Positions 16,203 to 25,977 are shown, counted from the stretch's first letter. The stretch: DNA of 34,510 bases from an uncultured Acidobacteriia bacterium (GCA_903875575.1 CAIQWJ010000076.1:1-34510), one strand, 5' to 3'. Translations and numbers: made by a program. The notes: generated by a model from the letters alone, not told the origin.

Positions 16203-19200
16203 CTAGAACTGCAGGCGGGCCGAGAAGGCCAGAACGCGGGCGTTGGTGGCACTGCTCTGGTAGCCGGTCGTGCTCGGGTTCGTGACCAGGTTGGTGGTCG
16301 GGCTCAGCTGAACACCGCTGTTGATACCACTGATTTCATTGTGGTTGAACACGTTGTAAGCCTGTGCCTGAATTTTCATCACGCGCTTCTCGCTGCCGAG
16401 AGGAATATTCTTGGTCAGCGTTAGATCGAAGTTGGTGACGTGTGGCAGGGTGAGAGCACCGGAACCGCCGCCCTGGTTGCCCAGTGCTGGTGCGCTGCCC
16501 AATGCGAGCGAGTTGTTCGGACCGGTGGGAAGCGCCGGCATGGCGTAAGCGTTGAAGTTGAAATACACCTGACCGTTGCCGTTGGTGCCCATGCCCGTCA
16601 GCGGGTTGCCGATGACGTTGCAGCGATTGCCGAGGTCGGGCGTACCGGTGAAGCCACCAGTCACGCCAGCCGTGCCGGAGGTGAAGCCGCAACCCGGATT
16701 GAATGGAGCGCCGCTCTGGAATGAAGTGATACCAGAGAGTGCCCAGTGATCCGTGATCAGGCCGAGGCCCTTGATTCCCAGAGCCTTTGCCGGGCCGGGA
16801 ATGTCGTAGTTGTAGTTGACCTGGAGATTGTTACGGCGGTCCGAACCGAGACGACCGTAGTTCCAGGCATCGTTGTTTGCCACAACCGGGGTGTAGCCCG
16901 TCGCGCCCAAGCCCTTGGAATAGGTATAGACGGCACCCCATGCCAAACCGTGCGACAAGCGCTTGCTGACGTTCATGGTCAGAGCGTTGTAGTTGTTGTG
17001 GCCCAGGAAGTAGGCGGCGTTGATGCCGTTATAGCCCGGATAGAGTGTGCGCTGGAGAATACTGTTCTGGTACTGGCTGATGGAATTGCTCGAGCTACCG
17101 CCTGTGGTGGGATCGAGCGCGGACGGGTTAAACGGCCAGCCGGTGCCGAGCGGAATGTAGTTGATGTTGTAGGTCAGCTTTTGGTTGTAGCTGTAGTTGA
17201 GCGTATAACCGATATCGATGACCATCGTCTTGCCGATGTTGCGCTGAATGTCAAGGCTGGCATTCTGCACGGCGTCAAACGGCACCTTGCCCGTGGTCCA
17301 GCTATTCGGCCCCAGAGGGGCGACGCTGAGGTTGGTGAAGCTGGGGGCCGCGCCCGTGTTGAGCGCAGCGATCTGGGTCAGCGTCACGTTGTTCACCACC
17401 TGCTGGTAAGTGGACGGTGCCTGACCAGACATACCGTAAACCTGGTTGCCATCGAGACGGTTGTAGAAGATACCCCAACCGCCGCGGATTGCTGTCTTGC
17501 CATCGCCCATCAGGTCATAAGCGAAACCAATGCGGGGACCGTAGGCGATGGGTGCCGTCGTGTAGGGATTCGGGCTAACTCCGTTGACACCGAGGGTCTG
17601 GAGACCAGAAGCCGGGTTACCAGAGTTGGGAACGTAGTCGCCGATGAAACCGCTGCCAACAGTGGCACCGGACAGCGGATCCTTGGCGACAAGGCTGCTG
17701 CCGGAGCAGGTGGCCGCGAGGTTGGCGCAGAAGGGAACGTAAATGCGCGCTTCAGCAGTCTTGCTGTAGAGCGAGGGGCTGAAGTTCACGAACGTGTTGT
17801 TGAGATCGATCTGCGGAGTCTGGTGATAGAAGCGCAGGCCGAGATCGAGAGTCAGACGCCGATTTACCTTCCAGTTGTCCTGGAGGTAGAATTCGGCGTT
17901 CCAGTAGCTGACGTTGAACGTCGTGGTGGCATTGTACTGGCTGTAGCTGTTGACGTTACCCAGCAGGGCGTTCGCGTAACCGGAATTGGAATTCAGGAAC
18001 GGGATGGAGCTGGAAGCGCCGAAGCCGAAGGAACCGGCATAGTTACGGGAAGAGGGCTGGAGCTTCAGGTTGTGCTCGACGTAGATACCGGCCTTGAGAG
18101 CGTGCTTGCCGACAACCTTGCTGATGTTGTCCTGGTACGTCCAGATCGGATTGAAGTTTTCTTCGGAACCCGAGGAGGTACCGGGGCTGCGGCCCCAGCT
18201 GACGCCACCGGGGAAGGTGCCGCCGCCGAAGGAGAAGGTCGGCATCAGGGGCAGGTAACCGTTTGTCACGGACTGCGGACCATTCTGCGCGGCGGTGGGC
18301 ACCGGGAACAGAGTTGGCAGACCCGGCTCCAGGGTGCGGAGCGAATCTGCGTAGTTGTTCAGGGAATAGTAGGCCCAGGTGTTCCAGCTATTGGCGATGG
18401 TGAACTCGTTGATCAGCGTCGGAGTAATGGTTGCCGTAACCGTACCGGAATAGCCGTGGCCGGGATTGGGATGGGAGACGTTGGCAACAGAAGGTAACGA
18501 CGGCGCACCAGCAACGGTGCAGTCCACGGCGTCGCAACGGCCAGCGGGGTTGCCGCTGAACTGAACACCCTGGTAGAGGACATCCATCTGATCGTGATCG
18601 TTGATCCAGCGGAAGTAACCGCTGATCTTCGAGGTCAGATAGGTATCGACGCGGATCACGTCATTGCGTCGCGGATGCGTGGCGCTGCCCTGCTCAAAGT
18701 AGTTGTTCGTGTAGAGCTGGCTGGCGATGGTCGGGGTGAAGTTCGGCAGCGGGAAGAAGTTCAGGAGCTGGCGACCAACCGGAGTCAGCATAGACGGCGG
18801 AATGACGTTGCCGGGGAACTGGGCGTTGCCAGCCGTCTGATCTTTGAGGACGAGAGCAAGCGGGTTACCGTTGGAGTTGCCGAAGGTCTGCGAGAAGTCG
18901 CCCTTGCGTTCGATAGCTGTCGGCATGTACTGGGTCTGCGAACCACCGCTGACGAACTGGCCGGTGTATTCCTGCGAGACGAAGAAGAAGAGGTGCTTCT
19001 TATCTTTGTTCGCCAGTTTCGGAATGTAGGCCGGGCCGCCGATACTGTAGGTTTCCACGTTGTACCGGTAGGGCACGCGCGGGGTGGCGACCAGAAGGCC
19101 ATTGATGCTCTTGAGGGTATGGGTGTTGGTCCAGCTGTTGGCATTGAATTCTTCATGCCGGTGATTCCAGGCCGCAGTGCCGTGGAACTGTTGGGTGCCA

Positions 19201-19943
19201 TTCTTGGTAACGACCGATATGGTGCCGCCGGAGTTGCGGCCGAATTCCGCCTGATAGTTGGAGGTCAGAACCTTGAGTTCCTGAACGGCATCGAGATTCG
19301 GTTCATAGTGGATGGAGCCATTGGAACCTGTGTCGATGTCCGTGATGCCATCGACAGTGAAGTTCTTTGCCGAAGTGTTGCCGTTGATGGTGATACCGCC
19401 AATAGCGTTCGGCGAGGTCACATCACGTCCGCCGCCGGTGTCAATGACGCCAGGAATCAGCTTCATATAGCCGAACAGATCGCGACCTTTTAGGGTGAGG
19501 TTGTCCAGTGACGCCGAATCGACGGTCTGAGACTTTTCCGAGCTCTGGAGCTGAACCTGAGCGGCTTCGGCGGTGACCGAAATCGAGTCGGAGAGGTTGC
19601 CGAGCTGGAGGATCATCTTACCGCCGTTGTGAGTTTCCGACGCCGCGACGACGATGTTGACCTGAGTTTCGGTCTTGAAGCCGGGTGCTTTGACGGTAAT
19701 GGTATAGGTGCCAGGGTCGATCGACTGGAAACGGTAAGTACCGGCACTATCGGTATTGGCCGTGCGAGTTGACTTGGTGTCCGTGGCGGTCAGAATGACC
19801 GGAGCATTGATAACTGCAGCATCCGCAGGATCGACTACGGTGCCAACCAGCGAGCTGGTAATTGTCTGTCCAAACAGACCGACACAACAAAGTGCGGTCC
19901 CCAGGAAGATGCGCGCAAGACGTTTTGCACTGCTTCTTTGCAT
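16203..19943 (-). CDS. Oar/TonB-dependent receptor-like outer membrane protein (copy 2)
   Basis: About 1246 residues, the same architecture as copy 1: signal peptide ending near FGQ, carboxypeptidase-like domain, plug-like region and barrel ending RLQF. Most of the protein is identical to copy 1. The clearest differences are in the signal peptide and in scattered barrel positions. Parts of the DNA match at about 98% (for example 17941-18098 against 13821-13978), while others differ at many silent sites. GGGG lies 6-7 bases before the ATG. A TTGACA at 20032-20037 on the minus strand lacks a convincing -10. The pair could bind related ligands or be differently regulated versions of one receptor. 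Confidence 0.88.
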   Translation of the reverse strand: MQRSSAKRLARIFLGTALCCVGLFGQTITSSLVGTVVDPADAAVINAPVILTATDTKSTRTANTDSAGTYRFQSIDPGTYTITVKAPGFKTETQVNIVVAASETHNGGKMILQLGNLSDSISVTAEAAQVQLQSSEKSQTVDSASLDNLTLKGRDLFGYMKLIPGVIDTGGGRDVTSPNAIGGITINGNTSAKNFTVDGITDIDTGSNGSIHYEPNLDAVQELKVLTSNYQAEFGRNSGGTISVVTKNGTQQFHGTAAWNHRHEEFNANSWTNTHTLKSINGLLVATPRVPYRYNVETYSIGGPAYIPKLANKDKKHLFFFVSQEYTGQFVSGGSQTQYMPTAIERKGDFSQTFGNSNGNPLALVLKDQTAGNAQFPGNVIPPSMLTPVGRQLLNFFPLPNFTPTIASQLYTNNYFEQGSATHPRRNDVIRVDTYLTSKISGYFRWINDHDQMDVLYQGVQFSGNPAGRCDAVDCTVAGAPSLPSVANVSHPNPGHGYSGTVTATITPTLINEFTIANSWNTWAYYSLNNYADSLRTLEPGLPTLFPVPTAAQNGPQSVTNGYLPLMPTFSFGGGTFPGGVSWGRSPGTSSGSEENFNPIWTYQDNISKVVGKHALKAGIYVEHNLKLQPSSRNYAGSFGFGASSSIPFLNSNSGYANALLGNVNSYSQYNATTTFNVSYWNAEFYLQDNWKVNRRLTLDLGLRFYHQTPQIDLNNTFVNFSPSLYSKTAEARIYVPFCANLAATCSGSSLVAKDPLSGATVGSGFIGDYVPNSGNPASGLQTLGVNGVSPNPYTTAPIAYGPRIGFAYDLMGDGKTAIRGGWGIFYNRLDGNQVYGMSGQAPSTYQQVVNNVTLTQIAALNTGAAPSFTNLSVAPLGPNSWTTGKVPFDAVQNASLDIQRNIGKTMVIDIGYTLNYSYNQKLTYNINYIPLGTGWPFNPSALDPTTGGSSSNSISQYQNSILQRTLYPGYNGINAAYFLGHNNYNALTMNVSKRLSHGLAWGAVYTYSKGLGATGYTPVVANNDAWNYGRLGSDRRNNLQVNYNYDIPGPAKALGIKGLGLITDHWALSGITSFQSGAPFNPGCGFTSGTAGVTGGFTGTPDLGNRCNVIGNPLTGMGTNGNGQVYFNFNAYAMPALPTGPNNSLALGSAPALGNQGGGSGALTLPHVTNFDLTLTKNIPLGSEKRVMKIQAQAYNVFNHNEISGINSGVQLSPTTNLVTNPSTTGYQSSATNARVLAFSARLQF

Positions 19944-20227
19944 TGCTTTCCCCTTTTTTCTTTATTGTCTCTAAACTATTTTTCCCGCGAAGACGTGCCG
20001 ATTGGACCCGGACCCGCGAGTGTGTGAAGTATGTCAAGGACCGTAAATTGAAACAAGAACGATACGGTATTTTACCTGGCTAAGATATTGATTTCATTAG
20101 AAATAATCAGGGGATCTCAGCAACTGGTGACGGCCTCGCGCTGACTGTAATTTACGTTGAACCAACGTCTCCGCTTCGGAGGTGGCAAGGCCAGCGCGGC
20201 AAAAAATAAGGCTAAAAAGGGCTTTGC
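19944..20227. other. Divergent control region of receptor copy 2 and the membrane regulator
   Basis: It holds a minus-strand TTGACA at 20032-20037, two ACCCG words at 20006-20010 and 20012-20016 near where a -10 would be, and a structured stretch at 20133-20200 next to the plus-strand gene. Arrangement and spacing suggest that the adjacent regulator may act here, but no experimental link can be seen. Confidence 0.45.
20133..20200 (+). other. Three-way-junction-like structured leader
   Basis: Outer arms GCCTCGCGCTG (20133-20143) and CAGCGCGGC (20192-20200) can pair with a two-base bulge. They enclose the hairpins ACGTTG-AAC-CAACGT (20154-20168) and CTCCG-CTT-CGGAG (20069+100 to 20181, i.e. 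20169-20181). It lies 27 bases upstream of the start at 20228, so it may be a folded 5' leader or another REP-like double hairpin. There is no T-run on the plus strand, which argues against a terminator. Confidence 0.4.
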
Positions 20228-21505
20228 ATGGGGTTTGTAAAAATGTATACTTACCCTGCTGTGACAAACCACACACTCTCCGGCCACGTCAGCCGTGACG
20301 ATCTGTCAGTCTCCGTTTGGTCCATTGAAACCGAGGCTGGCCGACAGTCCGTGCATGAGCAACTCGACCGCATTTTGGCCAGTCCGGCGTTCCGGGGCAG
20401 CAAGCGCCTGTCGGCGTTTCTAAGCTTCATTGTGCTGCAAACGGTGGAGAATCCAGCAGGGAATCTGAAGGAGCGCACGGTTGGAGTTCATGTTTTCGGG
20501 AGGCCGGCAGATTACGATACGAGCCTGGAGCCGGTGGTACGGGTTTCGGCGGGGGATCTGCGGAAGCGCATCGCGCAGTATTATCACGAACCGGGCCACG
20601 AGGGTGAGTTGCGAATCGATCTGCCGGCGGGGGCATACCGTCCGACCTTCAGCATTTCCACGACGGCCTCCGTTGAGAGGGAGGCCGCAAGGGTGGAAGT
20701 TCCGGTTCCGATCAGGGAGAACATACCAAAGCCGACGATTGAGCCAGCCATTCCGCCCGCGCGCGATCGATTCGCAAGCTTTCGGCTGCATCGGGTGGCT
20801 TATGCGGTTGGCATCGCCACAATTGCGCTGCTGGGCACCGTGGCGATTCTGGCGTCGACGATGCCGGGGAGCGCTTATGAACAGTTTTGGGGACCGGTGG
20901 TAGACGCAGAGGGCCCGGTTGTGGTTTATGCGGGCACGGCACAAGATGGGCGATTGGAGTTCGACGACGCCCTCGCGCTGGCGCACCTGAGCCTGGGGCT
21001 TCACTCGCAGAAGAAGCCTTACCGGATTCTACGGGAGTCTGAACTGACACCGGAAGTCATGAAACAGGGCCCTTCCCTGCTGGTGGGAGGGTTTGACAGC
21101 CCTGTAGTACGGCGACTGACGCAGCAATTGCGATTTACTTTTGCAACGGAGGGAAGTAGCGCATCCGCAATGATCTCTTATATACAGGACAGGCAGAATC
21201 CCGCGAGGCGCGACTGGTCTGTGACGGCATCACCAGCGGATGTATCGGCTACACAAACTGACTATGCGATCGTTTCACGGGTGATAGACCCTGTCACGGA
21301 TCGGATCGCGGTTGTGTCGGCGGGAATTGGATGCCATGGAAACCTGGCGGCAGCAGAATTTCTGAGCCATCCGGAGCAGTTTGACGCGGTGAGGGCGAAG
21401 GCACCGCGGGACTGGCGGAAGAAGAACATGCAGGCGGTGCTGGCAGTCCAGGTGAAGAACGGGGTGGCTGGTGCCGGGCGCGTGGTGGCTTCGTATTTCT
21501 GGTAG
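20228..21505 (+). CDS. Single-pass membrane protein with DNA-binding-like N-terminal domain
   Basis: About 425 residues. Residues about 43-142 (HEQLDRILASPAF, then RLSAFLSFIVLQTV, LKERTVGVHVFGR, YDTSLEPVVRVSAGDLRKR and ELRIDLPAGAYRPTF) match a conserved module that is common in Acidobacteria and Rhizobia. It often sits at the N-terminus of adenylate-cyclase or TPR proteins and is thought to bind DNA. One membrane helix follows at 189-210, then a C-terminal domain of unknown fold that would face the periplasm. ATG at 20228 is preceded by AAGGG; ATG at 20243 is an alternative. It is divergent from receptor copy 2, so transmembrane control of the receptors is possible but inferred. Confidence 0.7.
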   Translation: MGFVKMYTYPAVTNHTLSGHVSRDDLSVSVWSIETEAGRQSVHEQLDRILASPAFRGSKRLSAFLSFIVLQTVENPAGNLKERTVGVHVFGRPADYDTSLEPVVRVSAGDLRKRIAQYYHEPGHEGELRIDLPAGAYRPTFSISTTASVEREAARVEVPVPIRENIPKPTIEPAIPPARDRFASFRLHRVAYAVGIATIALLGTVAILASTMPGSAYEQFWGPVVDAEGPVVVYAGTAQDGRLEFDDALALAHLSLGLHSQKKPYRILRESELTPEVMKQGPSLLVGGFDSPVVRRLTQQLRFTFATEGSSASAMISYIQDRQNPARRDWSVTASPADVSATQTDYAIVSRVIDPVTDRIAVVSAGIGCHGNLAAAEFLSHPEQFDAVRAKAPRDWRKKNMQAVLAVQVKNGVAGAGRVVASYFW

Positions 21506-21516
21506 GGCGACCGCAC

Positions 21517-21533
21517 GTCGAGGTGCGCTCGAC
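21517..21533. terminator. Weak hairpin between convergent genes
   Basis: GTCGAG-GTGCG-CTCGAC forms a 6-bp stem 12 bases after the stop of the membrane regulator and 16 bases before the convergent CRTAC1 stop. There is no T-run, so a terminator role is uncertain. Confidence 0.3.
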
Positions 21534-21548
21534 ACACCTGAGCCTATG

Positions 21549-23444
21549 CTACCCCTTCTTTGGGGCTATGAGTTTTGCAGGACCGGCAGGCTTTTCCGTG
21601 CCGTCCGGTTTCGCCGCTGCTGGCTTCGCAGCGCCTGGTTTAGCAGCGGGAGTTTTGGCAAACGGCTGGCTGGCGACAATGCCGGAGCCTTCTTTGATGG
21701 TCAGAAGGCGGTCCGCGGCGACATCGGCGAGCTTTTCCACGTTGCCGTTGGGCCAGCGAATTTCGAGGGACGCAACCTTTTCGACGCCGAGACCGAAGTG
21801 CAGGCGCTTGTCGTTCGCAGAGAGATATGAAGATTGCGCCAGCATGGCCTTCGCCTGCCTTTTGTCTCCATATGAAGCTATGACAGTGGCACCAATTGCG
21901 CTCCGATTGGAAGTGGTGCCCACGAGCTGAACTTTGAGCCAGTGATTGGTGGACCCGATATCGTTGCGGAGTAGCGACGGCGGCTCATGCATGTTCATGA
22001 TGAGGATGTCGAGATCGCCATCGTTGTCGAAATCGCCCACGGCGAGACCGCGACCGCAATGCACTTCTTTCATGGCTGGGCCAGCCTGCTCGAAGAGCTC
22101 TTCGAACCTGCCACCTCCAAGATTGCGAAACAGTACGTTGGGCGAATTGTAGGGCGAGTCCGACACCTTGCCATCGATCTCGGGGAAGACCTGGCCGGTG
22201 GTGAGGAACAGATCCGGCAGGCCATCGTTATCGAAGTCTTCCATGGCGGCACCCCAGCCGACGAAGCGGGTTTCCACGCCAAGGCCGGCGCGGATGGTGA
22301 CGTCGCGGAAAACGCCTTTGCCGTTGTTGCGGTAGAGGACGTGCGTGTCGGAACTGAAGTGCGTCTTGAAGATATCGAGCGCGCCATCGCAATCGAAATC
22401 ACCAATACCCATGCCCATGCCTTCCTGGGTGCGGCCATCTTCATTGAGCGCGACGCCGCTTTCGAGACCGCGCTCGGTGAAGGTACCGTCGTGATTATTG
22501 CGGAACAGGAGGTTGTAGGTGGCGTCGCAGGCGACGTAGATATCGGGCCAGCCATCGCCGTCAAAATCGGCGGCAACGGCGGTGAGGCAGTAACGCGGCT
22601 TAACTGTGGAGATGCCTGCTTTCTCGCTGACATCGGTGAAAGTGCCATCGCCGTTGTTGTGATAGAGGAGGCACGTCTCACCGGCGATGCCGGTGGGACC
22701 GCACTGCACGGGAATGCCGCTGTACTGGCAGGCAGGATCTACGCCGCGGGCGGGAATGACGGTGGTATCGAAGACCAGGTAGTGGGAGACGAAGAGATCT
22801 AGCCTGCCATCGCGATCATAGTCGATCCATGTGCAGCCGGTGCCGTAGCGGGCGATGTTATTGGGCAGATTCGGGTGGATCAGGCCGGCTTTGGCGGTTA
22901 CATCTGTGAAAGTGCCATCTCCATTGTTGTGGAAGAGAATGTTCTGGCCCCAGCAGGCGATAAAGATGTCGTCGAAGCCGTCGTTATCGTAATCGGCGAC
23001 GGTGACGCCGGAGGCCCAGACGGAGCGGCCGAGACCGGATTTGGCGGTGACGTCGGTAAATGTGCCGTCACGATTGTTGTGATAGAGGCGAATGATGGCG
23101 GTTGCTGGCGTGGGAGTGCCAGGGGTTTTGGACTCCGCGAGGTGGCGACCAGTAAGGAGGAGGATGTCCTGCCAGCCGTCATTATCGTAATCAATGAAGG
23201 CAACGCCGCAGCCCATGGATTCGAGGATGAAGTCGGCATGACCGGGTTCGCCCCAGACGATGGGGGCGCGGAGGCCGGCGCTGGCTGCGACGTTGGTGAA
23301 ATTGGTTTCGTAGGGGAGACCGGACGCTTTACCGCGGGGCTGGGCCTTGACGCCCTGCGGAGCGATGGCGCGCATTTGGGCAGAAGCGAGGCCGGCAGCG
23401 GGGAGCGCAAGGGCGGGGAGAGAGAGGAGCTGCCGTCTGGTCAT
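21549..23444 (-). CDS. CRTAC1-type protein with FG-GAP/VCBS repeats and ASPIC/UnbV domain
   Basis: About 631 residues, exported, starting MTRRQLLSLPALALPAAGLA, a Tat-like signal. At least six integrin-like propeller repeats with Ca2+-binding DxDxDG loops are visible (DYDNDGWQDI, DYDNDGFDDI, DYDRDGRLDL, DFDGDGWPDI, DFDNDGLPDL, DFDNDGDLDI). Each is paired with a NNGDGTFTDV-type strand. The ASPIC/UnbV domain follows at about 500-580 (NHWLKVQLVGTTSNRSAIGA, LHFGLG, IRWPNG). The tail is rich in Ala/Pro/Lys. The function of this family is not settled; an adhesion or polymer-binding role is often suggested. It is divergent from the TPR gene 69 bases away, and the two are commonly neighbours in Acidobacteria. 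Confidence 0.9.
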   Translation of the reverse strand: MTRRQLLSLPALALPAAGLASAQMRAIAPQGVKAQPRGKASGLPYETNFTNVAASAGLRAPIVWGEPGHADFILESMGCGVAFIDYDNDGWQDILLLTGRHLAESKTPGTPTPATAIIRLYHNNRDGTFTDVTAKSGLGRSVWASGVTVADYDNDGFDDIFIACWGQNILFHNNGDGTFTDVTAKAGLIHPNLPNNIARYGTGCTWIDYDRDGRLDLFVSHYLVFDTTVIPARGVDPACQYSGIPVQCGPTGIAGETCLLYHNNGDGTFTDVSEKAGISTVKPRYCLTAVAADFDGDGWPDIYVACDATYNLLFRNNHDGTFTERGLESGVALNEDGRTQEGMGMGIGDFDCDGALDIFKTHFSSDTHVLYRNNGKGVFRDVTIRAGLGVETRFVGWGAAMEDFDNDGLPDLFLTTGQVFPEIDGKVSDSPYNSPNVLFRNLGGGRFEELFEQAGPAMKEVHCGRGLAVGDFDNDGDLDILIMNMHEPPSLLRNDIGSTNHWLKVQLVGTTSNRSAIGATVIASYGDKRQAKAMLAQSSYLSANDKRLHFGLGVEKVASLEIRWPNGNVEKLADVAADRLLTIKEGSGIVASQPFAKTPAAKPGAAKPAAAKPDGTEKPAGPAKLIAPKKG

Positions 23445-23513
23445 CGGGTTCTCTCAGCGTATCAAACCGCGACTCAAACCGGTTCCACATATAATTGATC
23501 ATTAAGGGGACCG

Positions 23514-25928
23514 ATGAAACGTTGCTGCCGTAGTTCGAGGCCTTATTTTTACCGGATCGCGCTGGTGCTGACGATCGCGTCGACGCTGGCCCTGGCGCAG
23601 CGCGCCGGCGGGCCGAGCGCGGGGATGCAGGATGCGGTGGCGGCCATGCAGCGGCAGGATTTCAAGGGCGCGGAGCAGAAACTGCGCGCGGAATTGTTGC
23701 TGCATCCAAACGACGCGGAAACCCTGAGTCTGCTGGGAATTGCGCTCGATCAGCAACGAAGAATTCCGGAAGCTGCGGAGTTTCATAAGAGGGCGGTGGC
23801 GAATGCACCCCGTTCGACGGCAGCACTGTATAACTACGCAAACCATCTGCTGGCGGCAGGCGACGAGAAAGGCGCACGGGAGACGCTGCTGAAGGCGGTG
23901 GCGATTGATCCGCAGGATCGCAACGCCAACATGGGACTGGCGCAGATGGCGCTGAACCGGAAGGACGGGGCAGAGGCTGTCACGTATCTGGACAAGGTGA
24001 AGGACGTTCCGGAGACGGCTATTCTGCGATTGACGGCACTGGATCTGGCGGGGGATCGTGCAGCGGCGGCGACATTGTTTGCGGAATTGACAGCTGCGTC
24101 GCAGGCCGATGCGAAGCGCAGCTCGGATTATGGCTGGGCACTGGCGCGGGCCGGGCAATTCGAACAGGCGGAGACGTTTTTGACGAACGCGCTCGCGTTG
24201 GAACCTTCGAATTTTCAGACGCTGTATGGGCTGGGAGTTACGGCGTCACAGGCAGGGCACAACGAGAGAGCGAAGGGCGTCCTGGAGGCAGCGCTGCGGC
24301 AACAACCGAAGAATGTGGATGTGATGTACGCGCTGGCTCTGGTAGATAACGCGCTCTCGCAGCCGGAACCCGCGATTCGACTGCTGGCGGAGGCAGGACA
24401 ACTGGCACCGCAGCGGGCGGACGTGCAGAAGGTGCTCGCGGTGACGGCGAGGAATATCAAGGCGGATGAAGATTCGGTGGCGGCCTGGGGGCGTTATCTG
24501 AAGCTGGTGCCGAATGACGACGAGGCACGGCGGGAGCAGGCTTTTGGAAAGGCGCGGCTGGCGTTGCTGGACGAAGCGATGCCGGAACTACAGCGTTATG
24601 TGACGCGGCATCCGGACGATCCGACCGGCCACTACGAGTTGGGGATGGCACTGAGCGTGAACGAGCCGGAAAAGGCGATTGCGAGCCTGGACCGTGCGGT
24701 GAAACTGAAGCCGGATTTTGTGGCGGCGCGTGCGGGGCGAGGAATTTTGTTGTACACGCAGAATCAGCCGGAGGCGGCGGTGCCGGATCTGGAATTCGCG
24801 CTGCGTTCGATTCCGGACGAATCAGCGGAGCAGGCAGCGATGCTGGATCGGCTGGGGCAGGCTTATGTGGCGGTGAATCGCCTCAAGGATGCGATACCTG
24901 TATTGAGGAAAGCTGCGCGGCTGTCGCCGGACGACCCGACGACGCAACTGCATCTGGCGAATGCGCTGGCGGAGAGCGGGCAGACGGAGGAATCGGACGC
25001 GCTGATGGCGCACTTCCGGCAGATGCGACCGGGCACGAGACAGGGCAAGGTAGCGGGTTTGGTGGACTACCTAAGCCTGACGCCGGAAGCGCGGCACGAG
25101 TTGTATCGGACGCGACTGGAGAAGGCAGTTCATGATCGCCCGGAGGACGTGACCTCGCGGCTGCTCTATTTGAAATTTCTGCTTTCAGAGGGGCAGGCGA
25201 AAGAAGCGGCGGCCGTGGCGCGGGACCTGGTGGCGATGAAACCTGGCGCAAAGGCGCTGGCGGATGCGGGTCACGCATCGATCGAGGCGCGACAGTATTC
25301 GGTCGCGAAAGGGCTGCTGGAAGAAGCGGCAAAGGCGGATGCCTCGGCTGACGTGAGGCTTGATATGGCGATTGCGACGTTTCATGCGGCGGATGCGGGG
25401 GCTGCGGCGGCTGATGCCGGGTTGAAACAACTGGATCAGGTTGCAGAAGCGGGACGGAATGGCGGCTATTACGTGGCGCGGGCCGAGATGCTGGACGCTT
25501 CGGGGAAGCCTGCTGATGCGATTGCGGCAATGGATAAGGCACTGGCGGTGGTACCGGGGGACACCGATTTGTATTGGCGGGCCGCAATGCTCATGACTCG
25601 GAACCAGCGTGGTGACGATGCGCTGCGTTTGCTGGATCAGGGGGCAAAGACGGCTGTAGATGGAGCGGCGGACATTGCGGCGATTCGCGCGGCGGTTCTG
25701 GAGCTTTCGGGGAAGAGCGATGGGGCGCTCGAGCTACTGAAGGACGCGCAGCGGCGGTGGCCGGAAGCGGCATCGGTTTGGGTGGCGCAGGGAGTGATTC
25801 TTGCAGCACACGGGCAGGGGGCGGCTGCGAAAACGGCGCTGGAGTCGGCGGTTGTTTTGGGTGCGCACAGCGCGCAGGGCAGAACGCCCGGGGAGTTATT
25901 TCTATCCGGGCCACCCCGTGAATGGTAG
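23514..25928 (+). CDS. Exported tetratricopeptide-repeat protein
   Basis: About 804 residues with a signal peptide (YRIALVLTIASTLALAQ) and TPR motifs almost throughout: for example AAEFHKRAVANAPRSTAALY, AKGVLEAALRQQPKNVDVM and ALASL-type helix pairs up to the C-terminus. AAGGGG lies 4-5 bases before the ATG. TPR arrays bind other proteins, so it probably scaffolds periplasmic or outer-membrane partners. The neighbouring CRTAC1 protein is a natural candidate. There is no catalytic domain. Confidence 0.85.
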   Translation: MKRCCRSSRPYFYRIALVLTIASTLALAQRAGGPSAGMQDAVAAMQRQDFKGAEQKLRAELLLHPNDAETLSLLGIALDQQRRIPEAAEFHKRAVANAPRSTAALYNYANHLLAAGDEKGARETLLKAVAIDPQDRNANMGLAQMALNRKDGAEAVTYLDKVKDVPETAILRLTALDLAGDRAAAATLFAELTAASQADAKRSSDYGWALARAGQFEQAETFLTNALALEPSNFQTLYGLGVTASQAGHNERAKGVLEAALRQQPKNVDVMYALALVDNALSQPEPAIRLLAEAGQLAPQRADVQKVLAVTARNIKADEDSVAAWGRYLKLVPNDDEARREQAFGKARLALLDEAMPELQRYVTRHPDDPTGHYELGMALSVNEPEKAIASLDRAVKLKPDFVAARAGRGILLYTQNQPEAAVPDLEFALRSIPDESAEQAAMLDRLGQAYVAVNRLKDAIPVLRKAARLSPDDPTTQLHLANALAESGQTEESDALMAHFRQMRPGTRQGKVAGLVDYLSLTPEARHELYRTRLEKAVHDRPEDVTSRLLYLKFLLSEGQAKEAAAVARDLVAMKPGAKALADAGHASIEARQYSVAKGLLEEAAKADASADVRLDMAIATFHAADAGAAAADAGLKQLDQVAEAGRNGGYYVARAEMLDASGKPADAIAAMDKALAVVPGDTDLYWRAAMLMTRNQRGDDALRLLDQGAKTAVDGAADIAAIRAAVLELSGKSDGALELLKDAQRRWPEAASVWVAQGVILAAHGQGAAAKTALESAVVLGAHSAQGRTPGELFLSGPPREW

Positions 25929-25946
25929 GAATGCTACGAACTACGC

Positions 25947-25975
25947 TTGACAGCATGATCCAAGTTCAATAACCT
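25947..25975 (+). promoter_or_regulatory. Candidate promoter of the second cytochrome c operon
   Basis: A perfect TTGACA (25947-25952) is followed after 17 bases by TAACCT (25970-25975), a weak -10. It lies just after the TPR stop and 40 bases before the cytochrome c start. Confidence 0.5.
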
Positions 25976-25977
25976 TA

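Noticed and set aside
16746-18497. Plus-strand frame of 583 codons opposite receptor copy 2
   Set aside because: Antisense shadow. The same shadow appears opposite copy 1, as expected from duplication of the sense gene.
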